Positions 1-8,063 of a DNA stretch of 64,000 nucleotides are shown one piece after another. Position 1 is the stretch's first letter; each line of letters opens with the position of its first letter. The DNA is taken from the NCBI GenBank assembly GCA_050012495.1, contig JBEKHB010000013.1, positions 10,944-74,943 of the forward strand, read 5' to 3'. The notes under the pieces were generated by a model. It was given only the letters and a program-made list of their open reading frames with translations, made no database searches and was not told the origin of the DNA. Position numbers and translations under genes: made by a program. The DNA is from BOG-1155 sp050012495 (lineage in GTDB: Bacteria > Desulfobacterota > Syntrophorhabdia > Syntrophorhabdales > WCHB1-27).

Positions 1-1
1 C

Positions 2-52
2 ACCCTCGGCGACTACTTCGCTAAAGCGAGCAAAGACAAAACGCCAAAATAA
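2..52 (+). CDS. C-terminal end of an unidentified protein, cut by the window edge
   Basis: The first bases read in frame as the last 16 residues of a plus-strand protein (ending in KDKTPK) followed by TAA at 50-52. The tail is short, charged and lysine-rich, so no family can be named. It is convergent with the glycolate operon and separated from it by a G/C-rich hairpin, which fits a gene end. The call rests only on an open frame with a plausible hydrophilic tail, so it could be a chance reading. Confidence 0.35.
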   Translation, partial: TLGDYFAKASKDKTPK

Positions 53-84
53 GAGATGTATATCACAACTGTCCGAGTAGGTGC

Positions 85-114
85 GGGGGGGCTAAAGCCG
101 TGAGCTCTCCCCCC
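85..114. terminator. Hairpin between convergent transcription units
   Basis: Seven G (85-91) face six C (109-114), with an inner AGC/GCT pairing around a CGTGA loop. It lies 24 bp beyond the stop of the minus-strand permease gene and just after the plus-strand partial gene, so it may end transcription from both sides. There is no clear T-run. The GCTAAAGC core also resembles the ends of IS200/IS605-type elements, so a mobile-element scar is an alternative. Confidence 0.4.
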
Positions 115-137
115 TTAAGCGATCTACGCGATCCGGC

Positions 138-1955
138 TCACTTCGGAGGCAGAGCGGGTATCATCCACGGAAACACATACGCCTGCAAGAGGACGATCAG
201 ACCCATGATACCCGCCAGGGCGATGGAGTGCCAGAAGACCTTCCGGAAGATCGGACCCAGGGCGTGGGAGCGCTCGTAGGGGTCTTCGTAGCAGGCGGCG
301 CAGGCGACCATGATAGACTGGGCGTCGATCATCTTGCCCATGACGCCTCCCGTTGAATTGGCGGCGACGATGAGTACCTCGTTTAAGCCCAGTTGGTGCG
401 CGGTAATCCTCTGGAGGCTCCCGAAGAGGGCGTTTGAGGCGGTGTCCGAGCCGGTGAGGAAGACGCCGAGCCAGCCGAGATACGCGGAGAAGAAGGGATA
501 GAGGACACCCGCACCGGTAAAGGCAAGGCCGAGGACCGCGTCCGTTCCGGCGTAGCGGGTCAGGAAGCCCAAGCCCAGCACCTGGCCGATCACGAGGACC
601 GGGATCTTCATGCGGCGAAGGGTGCGCACGGTGGCCTGCCACCATTGGGCGACGCTCAGTTTCAGGGTAAGACCGGTCAGGAGGGCGGCGACAAAGACGC
701 CCGTGCCCGCCGCAGAGAGCCAGTTGATGGCGAATATGGCACCCTCCGGCTTCGCGTTGACGGGCGCGACCGGCGGCATCCTCAGCACCAGGTTATGTAG
801 GGCGGGCATGCTCCACTTCGGCAGGGAGAGGGTCCCGACAAGCTTGGAGCCGAGGAAGGTCGTGTCGATCTTGATGCCGGCAAGAAGGTCATTGAGATAC
901 GTCTTCCAGGACGGCATGCCCCAGACGGCGCAGCAGACGATGAGAATGGCCCAGGGTACCCAGGCATACGCCGTCTGACCGACCGTGTAGGGGTACTTCC
1001 AGTGGCCGTCTATATGGCTGTCGTCCCCTTTCCCCTCTGCCTTGGCTGCCGCAAGGGCGTCGGCCCGTTCCCCCTTCAGGAGGAAGCGCGTCTTCGGATG
1101 CCAGACAAAGCGCAAGAAAAGGGCGGTGCAGATGACCGAGAAGACGCCCGAGACGACGTCGGTCATGAGGTGGAAGGAATTGGTCTGGGACGCGAAAAAC
1201 TGCATGAGTGCAAAGGAGAGGCCGGAGCAAAGCGTGGCCGGCCACACCTCCCAGATGTCCCGCCACCGCCCCCCATGCATGAAGACGAAGGCGGCCACCA
1301 GCCAGAAAGGTACCAGGATGGAGACGAAGGGGAGCTGCCGCCCCGCCATGGACGAGAGGGTAAGCTGGTCGAGACCGCTCACGGCAGCCAGTGTCACGAT
1401 GGGGGTGCCGATGGCGCCGAAGGCGACGGGCGCCGTGTTGGCGAGCAGGTTGAGCACGGCGGCTTCGAAAGGCGAAAACCCGAGGCCCACCATGACCGCC
1501 CCTGCGATGGCAACGGGGGTCCCGAAGCCGGACGTACCCTCGATAATGGCGCCGAAGGAGAAGGCGATCAGGAGCACCTGCAGGCGCCGGTCAAAGGAGA
1601 TGTGGATGATCGACTCCTTGACGATCTCGAACTTTCCGGTGACCACGGTCATTGTATACAGGAACATGGCGGCAAGGACTATCCAGATTATCCCGAGAAA
1701 ACCCGACAGCGAACCATAGGCGAACGCCGAGAACGCCGATTTGAAGGGCATGCCGAAGGCCAGGCAGGAGACGACGAAGGCCGCCAGCACGGCATAGAGG
1801 GCCGCATAGGGGGCGCTGATGCCGAGATGGCGGGTACCCGTCTTGTCCCTGTGCGGATGGAGGGCTATGAAGTACAGGAGCACCAGGATGGGGACCGCCG
1901 CTACAATGGTCGATAACAACACATTACCCAGAGGATTGTAGTTCTGGTGGTACAT
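138..1955 (-). CDS. glcA: L-lactate/glycolate permease (LctP family)
   Basis: This 605-residue, strongly hydrophobic polytopic inner-membrane protein has the length and signature of the LctP/GlcA family, including the conserved stretch GAIIEGTSGFGTPVAIAGA (about residues 135-155) and the later TGSDTASNALFG region. Family members import lactate or glycolate with protons. The start has a strong ribosome site (AGGAGGAG) just upstream. It is the last gene of a minus-strand operon whose other members oxidise a 2-hydroxyacid and handle a CoA thioester through a malyl-CoA-lyase-type enzyme, which favours glycolate over lactate as substrate (inference). It is complete, with no disrupted segment seen. 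Confidence 0.9.
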   Translation of the reverse strand: MYHQNYNPLGNVLLSTIVAAVPILVLLYFIALHPHRDKTGTRHLGISAPYAALYAVLAAFVVSCLAFGMPFKSAFSAFAYGSLSGFLGIIWIVLAAMFLYTMTVVTGKFEIVKESIIHISFDRRLQVLLIAFSFGAIIEGTSGFGTPVAIAGAVMVGLGFSPFEAAVLNLLANTAPVAFGAIGTPIVTLAAVSGLDQLTLSSMAGRQLPFVSILVPFWLVAAFVFMHGGRWRDIWEVWPATLCSGLSFALMQFFASQTNSFHLMTDVVSGVFSVICTALFLRFVWHPKTRFLLKGERADALAAAKAEGKGDDSHIDGHWKYPYTVGQTAYAWVPWAILIVCCAVWGMPSWKTYLNDLLAGIKIDTTFLGSKLVGTLSLPKWSMPALHNLVLRMPPVAPVNAKPEGAIFAINWLSAAGTGVFVAALLTGLTLKLSVAQWWQATVRTLRRMKIPVLVIGQVLGLGFLTRYAGTDAVLGLAFTGAGVLYPFFSAYLGWLGVFLTGSDTASNALFGSLQRITAHQLGLNEVLIVAANSTGGVMGKMIDAQSIMVACAACYEDPYERSHALGPIFRKVFWHSIALAGIMGLIVLLQAYVFPWMIPALPPK

Positions 1956-2064
1956 TTTACTCCTCCTTTTCTTGTGCCGCAGGTCGCCTCGGACTTCCCC
2001 GTGGCCCTATGAACCGGCTTCGCCCGGCGCTTGCAAGCGCCCTGGAAGCCGCTATTCCGGCCGG

Positions 2065-3333
2065 TCAGCCTTGCCGGCTCGCCTCCTTGATCAGCTCGCT
2101 GATATGGAGGACCCTGGTTGGCAACCCTGCCTGTCTGACCCCGTAGCTAAGCTGGATGACGCAGCCCGGACACTCCGTAGTCAGGATATCGGCCCCGGTC
2201 TTCTTCAGGTTCTCCATCTTCTTTTCCAGGACCTTCATCGACTGCTCGTAGTGCATGATGTTGTAGCTGCCCGCTGCGCCGCAGCACCGGTCGGCCTCCG
2301 GCATCTCGGCATAGGTCAGGCCCGATATCTTCCTGATGAGCTCCCTTGGCTCCTTCACGACCCCTTGATACCTGCTCATGTGACAGGGGTCGTGGTAGGT
2401 GACCTTCTTTCCCGACAGGGAGCCGGCGCTGAGGGCGCCTACCAGGGTCACCATGAACTCACTGAAGGCCCTCACCTTCTTCGAGATCGCCTCGGCGCGG
2501 CTCTTCATGACCTGATCATCCTCGAAGAGCTCCGGATACTCCTTCAGGAAGGAGGAACAACTGCCGCACTCGGTGACGATTACCTCGGCCTTCAGCTTCT
2601 CCAGGGCCTCGATGTTCTTGCGGGCCATGTTGCGGGCCGCCTCCATATCGCCATAGCCGTAGGCCGGAAGTCCGCAGCAGCAGTTGTCGGCGATCCTGAC
2701 CCTGGCCCCCTGGCCGACCAGCACCTCCACCGTGGACTCGCTCACGTGGGGCAGCATGTAGTTGAAGCCGCAGCCGACGAAGTAGGCCGCCTCCGTCTTC
2801 ACCTTTGCAGGCTCTAGGCGAAGGTCGCCGACCCTCTGGCGGAAGAAGGTCCGGGGTATCTTCTCGACGATGCCCTCGGCCTTGTCCATGTCTTTGCCGA
2901 ACCAGCTCAGGATGCCCAGGGCCCGGGCGAGCTTGCTCAAGCCGGTGTTCTTCCCCAGGGCGAGGAGGCGGACGTACTTCCCGAGCCTTTCCCGGTCAGG
3001 GAGCAGCGTGTGGAAGACGAACCGCATGGCTTTCGGCTGTCCCACGCGCCTTATGTACTCAGCCCTTCCCGCGACGACGGCCTTGTCCGTGCGCACGGCG
3101 GGAAAGCAGTTGGCCACGCAGGCCTTGCAGAGGAGACACTCGAAGAGGGAATCCTTGAAGTCCTCGTCGATCTCCATCTGTCCTTCAGCGAGGCCGCGCA
3201 CGTGGGCGTTGTGGCCGCGCGCCACGTTCGTCTCGTTGCCCGTGATCGCGAATATCGGACAGTGGGCCTGGCAGAAGCCGCAGCGGTTACACTTGGAGAC
3301 TTCCTCATATACGTGCCGATATTGTTCGTTCAT
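2065..3333 (-). CDS. glcF: Glycolate oxidase iron-sulfur subunit (GlcF-like)
   Basis: The 422-residue protein has two N-terminal [4Fe-4S] motifs (C15, C18, C21, C25 and C66, C69, C72, C76) followed by two cysteine-rich CCG domains, seen as CCCGLPAYGYG and DRCCGAAGSYN. This is the GlcF/LldE/HdrB-type layout that passes electrons from a flavin dehydrogenase to a membrane or soluble acceptor. It lies 12 bp downstream of the glcE-like gene in the same operon. Because glcD- and glcE-like genes precede it, glycolate oxidase is preferred over lactate dehydrogenase, although D-lactate oxidation cannot be excluded from sequence alone. Confidence 0.88.
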   Translation of the reverse strand: MNEQYRHVYEEVSKCNRCGFCQAHCPIFAITGNETNVARGHNAHVRGLAEGQMEIDEDFKDSLFECLLCKACVANCFPAVRTDKAVVAGRAEYIRRVGQPKAMRFVFHTLLPDRERLGKYVRLLALGKNTGLSKLARALGILSWFGKDMDKAEGIVEKIPRTFFRQRVGDLRLEPAKVKTEAAYFVGCGFNYMLPHVSESTVEVLVGQGARVRIADNCCCGLPAYGYGDMEAARNMARKNIEALEKLKAEVIVTECGSCSSFLKEYPELFEDDQVMKSRAEAISKKVRAFSEFMVTLVGALSAGSLSGKKVTYHDPCHMSRYQGVVKEPRELIRKISGLTYAEMPEADRCCGAAGSYNIMHYEQSMKVLEKKMENLKKTGADILTTECPGCVIQLSYGVRQAGLPTRVLHISELIKEASRQG

Positions 3334-3345
3334 GGTTATTCCTCT

Positions 3346-4545
3346 CTATAGGATCGGTGGAAAGACCCCCGACGGGTCAAGCTTCTCCTTGATGGGCCGC
3401 AGCACGATCTGCTCTAGGGCGGGATTCACCCTCGGCCCCCATGTGGAGAGCAGGCTCCGGTGGAGCCTGATGGGGGCGACATAGCCGTGTGCAGCGAGGC
3501 GCTTTGCCCCGTCGATGATCCGCTCATCCGCCCCGTATACCAGGATCACGCCGTTTCCCGCAAAGAGCACGGTCTTCGCGGGCCCGGCGAGGTCCTTGAG
3601 CCCGGCGAGGGTAGCCGGGCCCTCAGAGAGGGGCACCGTGACCTTGATCGCCATGGCGTCCCCAACGGGCTCGATCGCGCCCCGAATCGCCTCCTCCATG
3701 ACCTCCCGGCCCATCTTCGCCTCTCCCTTACCGCCGAATGGGCCGGCCAGGGAGAGGAAGTCCCTATTCTCCCGTTCCACGGCGAGGGGGTGACCTTCGA
3801 AGGCGGAGAGGACCCGGAAGGCCCCCAATACCTGCTCGACCGTTACTCCCGAGGGGAGGAGCACCGAGGAGCGGAGGGCTTGAAGGAATTTCTCCAGCTC
3901 TCCGATGGCCGGGAAGGTGACCTCACAGATAGAGGAGGCGGCAGGCAGAGGATAGACGCGCATTATGGCGGCGGTGATGAGACAGAGGCTGCCGGCGGAG
4001 CCGATCAGGAACTTGGTCAGGTCATACCCGGATACGTTCTTGACGGTCTTGCCCCCGAAGCCCACCTCACCCCCCTGGGCGTCGATCCCGCGGACGCCCA
4101 GGACCTGGTCGCGCACGGCGCCGTAACGGAGGCGGGAGGGACCGCTTCCATTCGAGGCATAGACGCCCCCGATCGTCGCCCGTTCGGAAAAGGGCGGGTC
4201 AAGGGGGAGGAAGAAGCCGTTCCCCTGGCCGGCAAGAAACTCGTTGATCCCGTTCAGGGTCGTGCCGGCCAGGACCGTCATATTCAGGTTCGAGATGTCG
4301 AAGTGGGCTATCCCTTCCATCCCGGTCATATCGAGCACGATATCGACGCGTTCGGGCAAGGTTCCCGCGGAGATGGCCGTTGCTCCTCCAACGGGCAGGA
4401 CGGTCAGCTTTTCCTTGAAGGCCCTGGCGAGGACTTGCTGCGCCTCCCTCTCCTTCGTAGGTCGTTCCACGTGCCTTGCCTCGACGCCCAGGGATTCGAG
4501 TGTACGGAAGGGCGCGCCGCCATCGGTCGTTGCCTGTTCCTTCAT
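3346..4545 (-). CDS. glcE: FAD-binding oxidoreductase, GlcE-like subunit
   Basis: This 399-residue protein has a PCMH-type FAD-binding N-terminus (PVGGATAISAG, then the FSERATIGGVYASNGSGPSR region) and a short C-terminal part ending in a PSGVFPPIL-type motif, typical of GlcE. It forms the second flavin subunit of glycolate oxidase beside GlcD and GlcF. Its ATG overlaps the glcD stop by four bases (ATGA), implying translational coupling. About 40 residues longer than E. coli GlcE, but no extra domain is recognisable. Confidence 0.85.
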   Translation of the reverse strand: MKEQATTDGGAPFRTLESLGVEARHVERPTKEREAQQVLARAFKEKLTVLPVGGATAISAGTLPERVDIVLDMTGMEGIAHFDISNLNMTVLAGTTLNGINEFLAGQGNGFFLPLDPPFSERATIGGVYASNGSGPSRLRYGAVRDQVLGVRGIDAQGGEVGFGGKTVKNVSGYDLTKFLIGSAGSLCLITAAIMRVYPLPAASSICEVTFPAIGELEKFLQALRSSVLLPSGVTVEQVLGAFRVLSAFEGHPLAVERENRDFLSLAGPFGGKGEAKMGREVMEEAIRGAIEPVGDAMAIKVTVPLSEGPATLAGLKDLAGPAKTVLFAGNGVILVYGADERIIDGAKRLAAHGYVAPIRLHRSLLSTWGPRVNPALEQIVLRPIKEKLDPSGVFPPIL

Positions 4546-5936
4546 CGAGGTCTCGCCTCCTCTCTAGGGATGACCTTCCCGGGGTTGCAGAGCCCCTTCG
4601 GGTCCACCGCCTGCTTGATGCCGCGCATCATCCTGATGTCGCCGTCCTTGAACACGAAGGACATCTCACGGAGCTTTTCCGTGCCGATCCCGTGCTCCCC
4701 GCTGATCGTGCCGCCGAGGTCCGCGCACACCTTCAGGATCTCGCGCCCCGCCTTGTGCACCCTCGCGACCTCGTCGGCGTCGCGGTCGTCGAACAGGATG
4801 AGGGGATGGAGGTTGCCATCGCCCGCGTGGAAGACGTTGCCGATGGGGACCCTGTATTTCTCGCTGATCTTCTTCACCTCCGAAAGGGCTTTCGGCAGTT
4901 CCGTGCGGGGCACGGTCCCGTCGCAGACGAGATAGGCGGGCCGGAGCCTGGCCACCGCGCCGAAGGCGCCCCTGCGCCCGGCCCAGAGGATATTCCGCTC
5001 GTTCACGTCCTTCGCGAGCCGGTAGCTCACCACGCCGTCTTTTTCGCAGATCTCGGTGATCCTCTTCATTTGCTCGTCCATCCCGTCCGTGAGCCCGTCG
5101 AGCTCGATGAGGAGGACCGCCTCGGCGTCGAGGGGATAGCCCGCATGGACGGAGGCCTCGACGGCCCTGATCACCAGGTTGTCCATAATCTCCAGGGTGG
5201 CGGGGATGATCCCCTCGGCGACGATGTCGGAAACGGTCTGGCCCGCCGCTTCGACGGAGCTGTAAATGCAGAGCATGGTGAGCACCCGCTCAGGCGAGCG
5301 CATGATACGGCACACAATCTTGGTCGCGATCCCGAGGGTGCCTTCGGAGCCGACTAAAAGTCCCATCAGGTCGGGACCGGGCGCGTCCAGGGCTTTACCC
5401 CCTATCCAGGTCTTCTCCCCGTTCGGCAGCACGACTTCCGCGCCGAGAACGTGGTTGCTCGTGACGCCGTACTTCAGACAGTGGGGTCCCCCCGCGTTCT
5501 CCCCGAGGTTGCCCCCCATCGAGGATGCCTTCTGGCTGGCAGGGTCGGGGGCATAGTAATAACCCTTTTCCGCGAGGGCGTTCTGGACCGTCAGGTTGTA
5601 GATCCCCGGCTCTACCACCACCCTCTCGTTCTCGATATCGATCTCCAGGATGCGGTTCATCCGGGAAAACTCGATGACGACGCCCCCGTCCAGGGGAACA
5701 GTGCCTCCCGTGAGGTTTGTCCCGGAGCCCCGCGCCACGTAGCTTATCCCTTCCTTGCAGAGGAATGAGACGATCTGCGCCACCTGGTCGCTGTTGTCGA
5801 CGAAGGCGACAAGACCCGCCTTCCCCTTGACCAGCCCGGCATCGTAGCTGTAAACCGTCAGGTCGACGTCCTTCCAGAGGACATTCTTTTTCCCCACGAT
5901 GCCCTGCAGCGCGTCACGGACGTGCTCCTTCTCCAT
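4542..5936 (-). CDS. glcD: Glycolate oxidase FAD subunit (GlcD-like)
   Basis: At 464 residues this is a full-length FAD-linked oxidase of the GlcD/D-lactate dehydrogenase family. Visible landmarks are GSGTNLTGGTVP, SSMGGNLGENAGGPHCLKYG, VGSEGTLGIATKI, the substrate-side HAGDGNLHP and the C-terminal GGTISGEHGIGTEK. It would oxidise glycolate to glyoxylate and pass electrons to the GlcF Fe-S centres. A GGGAGG ribosome site precedes the ATG. It follows the CitE-like gene by 18 bp and overlaps glcE, so the catalytic subunits are co-translated. Confidence 0.92.
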   Translation of the reverse strand: MEKEHVRDALQGIVGKKNVLWKDVDLTVYSYDAGLVKGKAGLVAFVDNSDQVAQIVSFLCKEGISYVARGSGTNLTGGTVPLDGGVVIEFSRMNRILEIDIENERVVVEPGIYNLTVQNALAEKGYYYAPDPASQKASSMGGNLGENAGGPHCLKYGVTSNHVLGAEVVLPNGEKTWIGGKALDAPGPDLMGLLVGSEGTLGIATKIVCRIMRSPERVLTMLCIYSSVEAAGQTVSDIVAEGIIPATLEIMDNLVIRAVEASVHAGYPLDAEAVLLIELDGLTDGMDEQMKRITEICEKDGVVSYRLAKDVNERNILWAGRRGAFGAVARLRPAYLVCDGTVPRTELPKALSEVKKISEKYRVPIGNVFHAGDGNLHPLILFDDRDADEVARVHKAGREILKVCADLGGTISGEHGIGTEKLREMSFVFKDGDIRMMRGIKQAVDPKGLCNPGKVIPREEARPR

Positions 5937-5954
5937 AACCCGTACCTCCCGTCC

Positions 5955-6848
5955 TTACCCCTTCCGCTTCTTGTCAAAGGCCTCGATCTCCGCCAGGGTG
6001 CGGAGTATAGTCCTGGCATTGTCGTAAACCGGCGTATCGACCATCTTGCCCTTGTAGGAGACGGCTGCCTTACCCCTGGCGAGACCCTCCTCCTCGAAGG
6101 TCTTGACCACGCCCCGCGCCCACTCCACGTCGTCGGCGGAGGGTGCGTAGAGCCTGTTGGAGGGCTCGATCTGGCTCGGGTGGATGAGCATCCTTCCCTC
6201 GTAGCCCATCTGCCTGCCCTGGAGCACGCTTTTTTCGAAGCCTGCCGTGTCCGCAAAGGCCACATAGGGGCAGTCGATGGCAATGCGGCCTGCGGCCCTC
6301 GCTGCGACGGCGATGTGGAAGCGTGCATAAAGCTGCTCGTCGCCCTCGCTCGTGATCTTCACCCGCATGTCCTTCGTATAGTCGACGGCGCCGAAGATGA
6401 GGGAGTTGACCCGCGGAGATGCCATGGCCGAAGGATAGGCGTTGATCGCCCCCTTGGCCGTCTCGCAGAGGAGTTGGATGGCAACCGTGCCGACGGGGAT
6501 ATTGCGCCGCCTCTCCAGCTCGTCGAGCTTCCAGTCGAGGCGCTTCACGTCGTCGGGATGGCCGCACTTGGCGAGACAGACGCCGGAGAGGCCGGGATAG
6601 ACGATGGCCTCGAGGTCATCGTTCGTCATCAAGGTCTCCCAGTTGTTGATGCGCGCGTAGACGAGTGAGCCGCCCGAGCCCGCGAGCTGCAGGTTTTTCC
6701 GGATCATCTCCCGTGCCTTTTCCTTCTCCGCGGGAGGCACCGAGTCCTCAAGGTCGAGGGTGATGATGTCTGCCGGCAGGCCGGGGGCCTTCTCGATAAA
6801 ACTTTCGTTGTTTCCCGGAACATAGAACACCGATCTCATTACAGGCAT
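5955..6848 (-). CDS. HpcH/HpaI aldolase family, CitE-like; probable malyl-CoA lyase
   Basis: The 297-residue TIM-barrel lyase shows the CitE/malyl-CoA lyase signatures LDLEDSVPPAEKEKAR (about 31-46), CETAKG, FGAVDYT and the C-terminal MLIHPSQI. Members cleave or form beta-hydroxyacyl-CoA bonds; malyl-CoA lyase interconverts malyl-CoA with acetyl-CoA plus glyoxylate. Placed between a glycolate oxidase and a SucCD-type ligase, the most economical role is condensing glyoxylate with acetyl-CoA (inference). No citD or citF homologue is present, which argues against citrate lyase. Citramalyl-CoA lyase is the main alternative. The start has an AAGGAGG site. Confidence 0.82.
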   Translation of the reverse strand: MPVMRSVFYVPGNNESFIEKAPGLPADIITLDLEDSVPPAEKEKAREMIRKNLQLAGSGGSLVYARINNWETLMTNDDLEAIVYPGLSGVCLAKCGHPDDVKRLDWKLDELERRRNIPVGTVAIQLLCETAKGAINAYPSAMASPRVNSLIFGAVDYTKDMRVKITSEGDEQLYARFHIAVAARAAGRIAIDCPYVAFADTAGFEKSVLQGRQMGYEGRMLIHPSQIEPSNRLYAPSADDVEWARGVVKTFEEEGLARGKAAVSYKGKMVDTPVYDNARTILRTLAEIEAFDKKRKG

Positions 6849-6860
6849 AGTCGTACCTCC

Positions 6861-7760
6861 TTAGTGGGTTTGGATCAGTCGTTTAATGGTGGGCGCCAGC
6901 TCATCGGGCCGGTCGACCACGTGCGCCCCCGCTTCCCTGAGCGATTCCACCTTGCTCTTCGCCGAGCCCTTGCCCCTTTCTATGATGCTGCTCGCATGGG
7001 AGAAGCGCATGCCCTCGGGCGCCCATGCCCCTGCGACGAAGACGACGAGGGGCTTCGTGAACTGCCCTTTTCGCACGCAGTCGGCCGCCTCTTCTTCGTG
7101 GGGACCGCCTATCTCTCCGAAGACCGCCACGCCCAGCGTGTCCGGGTCCTTCTCGAAGAGGGGCAGGATCTCGCCCATGGACGTGCCGGTCACCGGCTCC
7201 GTGCCCACATGAACGACCGTGGTCATGCCGAGGCCCGCCCGGTTCAATGCCCATGGCACCGTTGCCGACTGGCCCCCGCTTCTGGAGATGACGCCCACCG
7301 GGCCGGGTATGAAGACCTTTCGCGCAAACTCGGGGGTGCCGCCAAGCCAGCCCGCGGCTGCGATGCCGGGGCTGATGATGCCTATGGAGCCGGGGCCGAG
7401 GAGGCGTGCGCCCTTCAGTTTTGCATAGGCCACCATTTCCATGATGTCGTAGAGAGGGACGCGCTCGACGGGGCTCACGATAAACCTGATCCCCGAATCT
7501 ATCGCCTCGTAGACGGCATCTTTGAGGCCGGGGCCGGGGACAAAGGTGACGCTCGCGTCGATGGCGCCCTTCGCCTTTACCGCCTCGGCGACGGTATTGA
7601 AGACGGGGATGCCGGAGACCTCCTCGCCTCCCCTGCCGGGGGTGACCCCTGCCACGACCTTTGTGCCGTAGCCCTTCATGAAAGCGGCCCGGGCAGAGCC
7701 CTCTCTGCCGGTAATCCCTTGCACCAGAACCGTTGTCTCTTTCGTGAGAAGAATTGCCAT
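6861..7760 (-). CDS. Succinyl-CoA synthetase alpha-type subunit; probable malate-CoA ligase (MtkB-like)
   Basis: This 299-residue protein has the SucD fold: CoA-binding Rossmann start (VQGITGREGSARAAFMKGYGTKVVAG is spread over residues 13-38) and the ligase domain with the phosphorylated histidine retained near residue 255 in MRFSHASSI. Such ligases make or use an acyl-CoA with nucleotide triphosphate. Linkage to a malyl-CoA-lyase-like gene is the arrangement of mtkAB/mcl in serine-cycle bacteria, so malate-CoA ligase is favoured over succinyl-CoA synthetase. A seven-cysteine gene separates it from the beta subunit. Confidence 0.85.
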   Translation of the reverse strand: MAILLTKETTVLVQGITGREGSARAAFMKGYGTKVVAGVTPGRGGEEVSGIPVFNTVAEAVKAKGAIDASVTFVPGPGLKDAVYEAIDSGIRFIVSPVERVPLYDIMEMVAYAKLKGARLLGPGSIGIISPGIAAAGWLGGTPEFARKVFIPGPVGVISRSGGQSATVPWALNRAGLGMTTVVHVGTEPVTGTSMGEILPLFEKDPDTLGVAVFGEIGGPHEEEAADCVRKGQFTKPLVVFVAGAWAPEGMRFSHASSIIERGKGSAKSKVESLREAGAHVVDRPDELAPTIKRLIQTH

Positions 7761-7778
7761 GTCTTCACCGCCCTTTCT

Positions 7779-8063
7779 TTATACTACTCCGCGTTTCTTT
7801 CTGTACTCGTCGAGGCCGGGGATAGGCGCCTCTATGGTAATGGCACTGTTGCCGCGGAACCAGCACTCATACTCGCACGCGAGGCATTCGGTGCCGCGGA
7901 GCTTCGCGAAATCCGCATCGCCTCCGAGGACCGGTTTGCCGTCCTTCAGCACCAGGATGCCCCTGGCGAAGGTCTTGCATGCATCCACACACGCATGGGT
8001 CGTGCACCCGAGGCATCTTTCGTCATCGATTATGACCTTGATGGTCCTCTCGTCGAACTGCAT
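7779..8063 (-). CDS. Small ferredoxin-like seven-cysteine protein between ligase subunits
   Basis: This 94-residue protein has cysteines at 17, 20, 25 and 29 (C-x2-C-x4-C-x3-C) and again at 60, 63 and 67 (C-x2-C-x3-C). The spacing suggests at least one Fe-S cluster, but neither set is the classical ferredoxin C-x2-C-x2-C-x3-C. It starts directly after the beta-subunit stop, with a GGAGGG site, and is 18 bp from the alpha subunit, so it is tightly embedded. A role as electron carrier for the glycolate oxidase or as a ligase-associated sensor is speculation; no characterised homologue is recognised. Confidence 0.8.
   Translation of the reverse strand: MQFDERTIKVIIDDERCLGCTTHACVDACKTFARGILVLKDGKPVLGGDADFAKLRGTECLACEYECWFRGNSAITIEAPIPGLDEYRKKRGVV

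Noticed and set aside
138..3333. Operon interpreted as lactate utilisation (lctP with lldE-type protein)
   Set aside because: LldF- and LldG-type partners are absent, while GlcD, GlcE and a malyl-CoA-lyase-type gene are present, so glycolate is the better reading, though lactate transport as a side activity remains possible.
3460..4935. Long plus-strand open frame (about 490 codons) opposite glcE and glcD
   Set aside because: It is antisense to two genes with clear FAD-oxidase motifs, has low-complexity, His/Arg/Gly/Asp-rich composition and no family motif. Long antisense frames are expected in GC-rich coding DNA.
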